Below, piece after piece: positions 58,461-64,000 of a DNA stretch of 64,000 nt (positions are counted from its first letter, which is position 1; each line of letters begins with the position of its first letter). The stretch lies in contig CALYLX010000065.1 of the NCBI GenBank assembly GCA_944990035.1, forward strand, positions 62,001 through 126,000, in the 5' to 3' direction. A program made the position numbers and the translations under genes. The notes under the pieces were generated by a model. The model had not been told where the DNA came from and did not search any database. It saw only the letters and a program-made list of their open reading frames with translations. The DNA comes from Clitopilus passeckerianus. Its lineage: Eukaryota > Basidiomycota > Agaricomycetes > Agaricales > Entolomataceae.

Positions 58461-60533
58461 ATGTCATTGGACTGGCGCATCCCAGCGTTATGTGCGCTTG
58501 CGCTTGCAGCTTACAACCTGCGAGGTTCGAGCACGCATCCTCCATATCCACCCGGTCCGCCTGGAGAACCTCTAATTGGAAATCTTCGATCCATGCCGTT
58601 GAAGGATGAGGACACGTATTTCACAGAACTGGCAAAGGAATATGGTATGCAACAGTATTCGTGTCCGTGAACCACCTGAAATAACGCGGACCCGGGCTTC
58701 TAGGAGATATAGTTCATATGGACCTTCTTGGGAGGCATCTCGTCGTCCTCAATGGAATACAAGCCGCAATTGATTTGATGGACAAGAGGAGCTCGATATT
58801 CAGTGGACGACCGCGTCTGCCTTTGACTGAAATGTGCGTTTCTCTACGTCCATTCTTGAGTCTATTAGCTGACGATGATATCAGTCTCGGCGTCGACAAG
58901 ACTTTGGTGTTCAGCAGTATCGGGAACGATCTCTTTCGCCTACATAGGCGTTTACTACAGAGATATCTCATGAAGGATAATGTGGTTAATCAGGACTACC
59001 GCAACTCGTGGGCAAGGGAGTCGCGACTACTGGCGCACAGACTATTATCACAGCCGAAAGATTGGGAACCTTCTATGGTCCAGTGAGTACTTTACGATTA
59101 ATCTGACTCTAGAGTATTGTTGTGCTAATAGCTTCGGTAGCTTTGCAACCGCTGTAACGATTGAGATTGCCTTTGGCCACCAAATCACCTCGGATAGCGA
59201 TACATATCTCAAGATCTCGCAGGATGCATTGGAATACGTCATTCCCACTTTAAAACCTCCTGAAGGCTCCTTGGTCGATCTCTTCACTTTCAGTACGTTT
59301 CAGAGATCTCTCCTCCTCCATTAACACTGACTCCTGCGCAATTATAGTGAAATGGCTACCAGGTTGGATTCCGGGGAATTATTGGGTTGGCCAAGCACGG
59401 TGGGCACGACAATTCGTCGAACGTTTCCGAAACTATCCTATTGAGGACACGAAAGAGAGGATGGTATGTCATCGTTCTTCTCGGCTGAATCGCACTAATC
59501 GTGAACCAGTCGAAAGGTATTGCCAAGCCATCGTTCTTGGTGACGCAGCTAGAAGACATGCAAAACGGCACTGCGGACTCCAAGATGGATATGGAGGACG
59601 TCAAATCCATGTGCGTGACTCTCTTCAGTGGTGGTGCGGAGACGGTGAGGCTTGTCCTCTATCACGTAAAGTGAGGTGCCTTCTAACATATTCTGTCAGA
59701 CGTCCTCAAGCCTATCGATTTTCTTTGCCACATTACTGCTATTTCCAGAATGTCAACGCAAAGCCCAAGAAGAGATCGACAGAGTAGTAGGTCCCAACCG
59801 GCTGCCCGACTTCAGCGACCGAGAGTCGCTGCCTTATGTTGAGGGGTTCATGTATGAAGCTTCCCGGTAAGCATCTGTTTCAATCAGCGTGGTCCCCGTC
59901 GCCAATCTCACGTTCGGATATTAGTTGGCAACCTGTACTCCCGCTGGGCGTTCCTCACTATTCTATGGCGGATGACGTTTATAACGGCATGTTCATACCG
60001 AAGGACACAATCGTCATGGCCAATGTGAAGTACGTTCTCTGTGCACCATATGATTAGAGTGGCGTTGGCTTATATTGCTTACCAGGGCTATGGGGCTGGA
60101 TGAGAAGGTTTACAAGGATCCAACGACATTCGACCCCTCTCGGTATCTACCAGCACCGGCAGGGAGAGGAGAGCCACCCTTAACTCCCGCTTTCGGATTT
60201 GGAAGACGGTGCGTATATCGATTCTGATTCTCATTGCGCCGACTAACCTGGCTGAATACAGAATATGTCCTGGAAGATTCCTAGCTGACGATACATTGTG
60301 GATTGCCATTGCAACTGTGCTGGCAACCCTCACTGTATTAAAGCCCATTGGGGAAGATGGCAAGGAATATCTTCCCAAAATCGAATGGGCGCCTGGAATT
60401 ACAAGGTAAGGTCAAGTTGTAAAGCCCATCCCGAATAATATTGACCCGTTCACTCTGCAGCCATCCCAATTCATTCCCTTGTCGCATCGAACCCAGGACT
60501 GCACAGGCAGCTCGCCTTGTGTCGCAGGAGTAG
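58461..60533 (+). CDS. Cytochrome P450 monooxygenase, cluster member 3
   Basis: A multi-exon gene from ATG 58461 (MSLDWRIPALCALALAAYNL) to TAG 60531-60533. It has the proline hinge PPYPPGPPGEPLIGN, C-helix region LFRLHRRLL, I-helix LFSGGAETTSSS (AGADT replaced by GGAET), K-helix VEGFMYEASRW (ExxR), FDPSRYLPAPAGRGEP, and heme loop FGFGRRICPGRFLADD. The end is FPCRIEPRTAQAARLVSQE. Splice sites are canonical and paralogous to member 1. The substrate is unknown. It stands head-to-tail with the other members and probably arose by tandem duplication. Confidence 0.87.
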
Positions 60534-63500
60534 GAATTCAATTATCCCGGATCGATTTATTTGCGGTCATAGCAGGGTATTCTTGCATGGCCTCCCATTA
60601 TTTCTTTCTATAATCAGTAGTACTACCATAGCCACCCGCCTATGAGTCTGAGTGCGAAGCCTTGACAGCAATTCAAGCTACCATTGGAAGTGGTTGTGAA
60701 ACGGCCCAATGAGCGGAGTTCAAATTTCTCAACTTGCTGAGTCTTGTTTTAACTCGAGTCTCGACTGTCATGCTTGACTGCGGGCTCCCTCTATACAATG
60801 CTCTCCGCGAGAAAATTCGGGCGGAATATGCGACCAATGACCATATATCAGAATCCCCTTTTCTCTGTACCCGTTGCATTGGGCCTCCTGGAAAGGATTG
60901 CAAGTCTTCAATTATCTTCAAATACCATACATCGTTGCTGAACTGTGCACACAGGAGGTGGTTATGTTTTGGTGAAACAATTCGGAAACCTAGATCCTGG
61001 CTTCAATGGCTACACTGTCGAGCACACCGAAATGATGACATCCGTCTTTCGTCTTTAGCGTTCGCATTCATACGGTAATTATTGAGAAAAATCTTCTTTC
61101 CTCCACATGGACTAACAAACTGCTAGGACATTAGTGGGGCCTCCAAAACATTGCTGTCACCGAAATTTATCGTTCAGAGCACCAGAAACCGCCCCGACAC
61201 GAGATTGATAACGTTATCAAGGACACGCATCCAATAATGCGATCCTATAACTAAATCAGCTCTTCACCTGTCGTTCTCCTTCATTCCACAGTATCTGGGA
61301 TGGTCTTGCGGCGGAGAAGACCATATCTACGAAAGTGACTTCTACTAAGGGACGACCCTTCCCAAACGGCACCTTCTCCATGGGAGGTAAGATGATTCAA
61401 TGTTTTCCTTTTCCTTATGATACATAACATCAACATTGCGTAGATGAAACTACTCGTCACTCCTCCTCTACTTTAGTCCGCCGCATTACCTTCCCCTTCC
61501 TAATGGGCGCGGAAGACGTTTCCTTGCTAAGCTATGCTCGGATTCGGACGAAGGCACGCCCATCCAAAATTTTCGACTCATCCCCACCGACTTTACCTTG
61601 GCTGATGGATGATACAATTCTGCCTGTCATTGACAAGCAATGGGTCCGAAATTGATACCAAAATCATATTTGAAACGACCACAGCTTGGTAAGGGATGCT
61701 TACTCGCCCGGTTCAGGTTGTAAATGCTTATTATTATTTTCTGACAGCTAACCGACGCCATCCCTGCGTAAACTTCAGGTGCGCAATACCTTCCCAAGCC
61801 ATGCATTCCTTGGAATCTGTTTCCTCGCCCCCCAGTACCTATACATAGTCACGCGTTGGCCACACGTTCACCACTCTTACGCCACAAACAGAGCACAAAT
61901 TAAGCATTATTTCTGGATCCGATTTTGTCAGACAGCCACGCCATCAATTGTATTTTCCCTCTCATCTGAATTTGAGTGTTCTTCAGGGACTGCAAATGCG
62001 GCAGTCTAACTATGGCTGTGGGTGTGGAGCGATGTAGCTGAGTTTAAAACGATATACTGTATATAGTATATCAATATACTCTATATGGCAATTCTGATAT
62101 ACTGTTTTTGGACGCGTTGGGAGCGCGTTTGGATTCGACACGTTCTGGTGAGCTTCTAGGCAAAGTTTAAGTAGTATAAGTGTACATATCATATAGATAC
62201 ACTGGAGTAGGCGCGCGAAGCGCGTTTTAGAAAATACTAAACCTGTTATTGGCTGAAAATCAGGCTTAATGGTGCGTTCATGGCCATATTCAGACCAAAA
62301 GCAGGGATTTTTGGCCGTTTCCGAAAGTTCGGGACCAGGAGAACGGTGTGAAAGGTGGATAAAGACGACGTACTGCTAACCCAAAAGTGTTGAGCTCCGG
62401 AATGTGCTCGTTGTGTCCAAAATGAGCACTTTTGATGCGGGTGCAGCTCGAGGAAGAGGTCTCTCGGAACTATGAATTCGTTTGCCACAGCCTTGAAACT
62501 CAAGGAGCCAATGGGTTTGACTACTCGTATGCTGGGAACACTACCGAAGTAGCATTAATCCTGTTTGTTCCCGTAGAATTCGGCATTTCCCTTGTAGTTC
62601 CTGCCCACAATTGTGCATTCTGTGAAGTAGCTGATGGCCTGGTATATTCCCGTAATGAAGTTCGAGCAACGGAGAACTCATCGAAGGCATCCTGCAACTC
62701 TAAAGGCTCTTCGTTTTTGTGCAGTTTGATGAATTAGAATCTCCCCTGTATTTACTGGGCAATCTAGAACCTTGCAGACGGAAATTGGCCTCGTTGACCA
62801 TGTTAGCTCACTTTTCACTCTCACACTGTCTATATTTACGCAAAACCTGGACAGAAAGTCGCTAAAAGGCGCACGGAATGCCTGACTGGCAACCCGCCGT
62901 TCACACATACTCTCGATAATGCTCCTTGATTTCAGTAGTGGACCCTTGATCTGCACCGGCCTGAGAGTATTTCTACGAAATTTCAAGCTTTGAGTGGCCT
63001 TCCGCATATCCTTTCTCTTCCTCTCTTTTCTCCTCTTAATTAATTAATTAATTTTTCTCTTTTCATCCAGAGGCCCACATGTATAGTCAGAGAGCCGCAA
63101 ATGCATCAAATCCGACTGCCTTGGCTGCTGCGTGTCCCATGTGAGTGCATGGTTTTGGGCACGTCGTCACCTATGAGTATCAACGTCAAAGGTTCTTGAT
63201 TGCCTGGCTCATTCCGGTGTTCAACGCCCACAGTGGAGCTCTTTATGGGTTGTCAAGTGACCTGATGACTCAAACTCGTCTCATAAAATAGCCGCTAAGC
63301 TACTCGGTCAGGGTTCTATCGGCCAGACCAGCATCCGTGGGCCCTGAATCGACGTCAAGGTCATGTTCGATCCGAAGTCCCGAACACACGCCTCCCTTGG
63401 TCGTCCAGCTCACATTCTTGTAGCATCCACCAATGGACGCCCTCCGACAACGAGATCATGGCCACCTTGTGATTTCCGCCAGTGGAGCTGACAGATCAGA

Positions 63501-63749
63501 TGACTGAAAAGAACAATGGCCATTCCTCGGGCAAATGTGAGGCGCCTCGAACACTTGACGACAATCTGCTCACAAAGTCATATGGGTATACGTTCCCGAA
63601 CCTATTGGAGATGTGCTCTGATCTTCCAGGAACCACAAGAGCTTGCGGACGACATAACTACTCTGACAAACGGGAGGAGTCCTTCCGTTCCGTACCCCAC
63701 TGCTCCTTCCCATTCTCGTCTTTGACTAGCCACGGACGCCGTTGGCGGG
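60534..63749. other. 3.2-kb stretch without a confident gene
   Basis: Frames around 60734-61080 and 61300-61650 are weakly protein-like but carry no recognised motif or consistent exon chain. A short palindrome-rich segment at 62040-62240 and a TTAA-repeat at 63037-63052 are the only structures seen. Confidence 0.4.
62040..62240. repeat. Palindrome-rich segment, possible MITE or repeat relic
   Basis: GATATACTGT occurs twice (near 62050 and 62095), with ATATAGTATAT palindromes between. About 110 bp on, GCGCGCGAAGCGCG forms a tight hairpin. The base composition differs from the flanks. No terminal repeats could be paired with confidence. Confidence 0.35.
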
Positions 63750-63939
63750 ATGCAGTCCACAGGCAAGCTATTGTTCGGCGCAGGTGCCTTGCTTGTTTGG
63801 GTGTACCTCAGGCGAAGGCGGGGAAGGAAACATCTCCCTTTGCCACCCAGTCCCCCAAAGGATCCGTTGATTGGACATGTCAGGTCCATTCCTGTCAAGG
63901 ACCAAGATATCTACTTCTATGAACTAGGACAGAAATATG
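63750..63939 (+). CDS. Cytochrome P450, 5' fragment (cluster member 4)
   Basis: The first exon runs from ATG 63750 to a GT donor at 63940, and the rest lies beyond the window. It encodes an N-terminal anchor (KLLFGAGALLVWVYL), a basic stop-transfer RRRRGRKH, the proline hinge LPLPPSPPKDPLIGH, and DIYFYELGQKYG. The exon ends at the same position as in members 1 and 3 (..YG/), which supports a fourth paralogue. Confidence 0.75.
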
Positions 63940-64000
63940 GTGCGGCCTGGTTACTCCAGTATTCGATGGCCGTTAACAGCTCCGTGTACACTAGGTGGAA

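Noticed and set aside
1..64000. CRISPR arrays, bacterial operons, riboswitches
   Set aside because: Nothing of the kind was seen and none is expected in a fungal nuclear genome.

Overview
The window reads as nuclear DNA of a filamentous basidiomycete, most likely an Agaricomycete (mushroom-forming) fungus. Coding regions are cut by many introns of about 50-60 bp with GT-AG ends and a few GC-AG ends. Gene density is about one per 2-3 kb. Several families are typical of mushrooms: ankyrin/MYND proteins, CAP10/CAP59/CAP64-type glycan genes, tandem P450s, and Kex2-type secreted repeat proteins. No species can be named from sequence alone.

Layout. 0-4 kb: a tandem array of three ankyrin-MYND zinc-finger genes (first cut by the window edge, second a pseudogene, third intact). 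4-6 kb: a glutathione S-transferase, then a secreted precursor with three protein-identical copies of a cationic amphipathic peptide. 6.9-10.3 kb: a small coiled-coil/proline-rich protein and a CAP10-type (GT90) glycosyltransferase. 10.8-16.1 kb: two tandem PiT (PHO89-like) phosphate transporters. 18.3-20.5 kb: a myo-inositol-type sugar transporter. 20.7-23.8 kb: a carnosine N-methyltransferase and the splicing factor ISY1, divergent from a 147-bp promoter. 26.2-27.6 kb: a UbiA prenyltransferase. 27.75 kb: tRNA-Ala(CGC). 28-31.9 kb: a large acidic FHA protein.

33-38 kb is a neighbourhood of secreted or small proteins: a 200-aa secreted protein, a 58-aa protein, a two-repeat Kex2-type precursor and a 229-aa secreted protein. 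38.6-43.3 kb holds a divergent CAP64-like / CAP59-CMT1-like (GT69) pair that probably shares a promoter. A decayed copy of the 35-kb Kex2-type repeat lies at 43.7 kb. 44.1-50.1 kb is a segmental duplication carrying two aldehyde dehydrogenase genes plus upstream DNA. Next come a second tRNA-Ala(CGC) and NOP53. 54-64 kb is a P450 cluster: two complete genes, one broken remnant and one 5' fragment at the window edge.

The recurring theme is local duplication followed by decay: ankyrin-MYND x3, phosphate transporter x2, ALDH x2, P450 x4, Kex2-type repeat plus relic, tRNA-Ala x2. The strongest candidate for an undescribed system is the peptide precursor at 5.2-6.0 kb. Its three peptide cores are identical in protein yet differ by many synonymous changes, which points to selection on the released peptide. 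All exon boundaries were read by eye from splice signals, frame and paralogue comparison; none is backed by transcript data.
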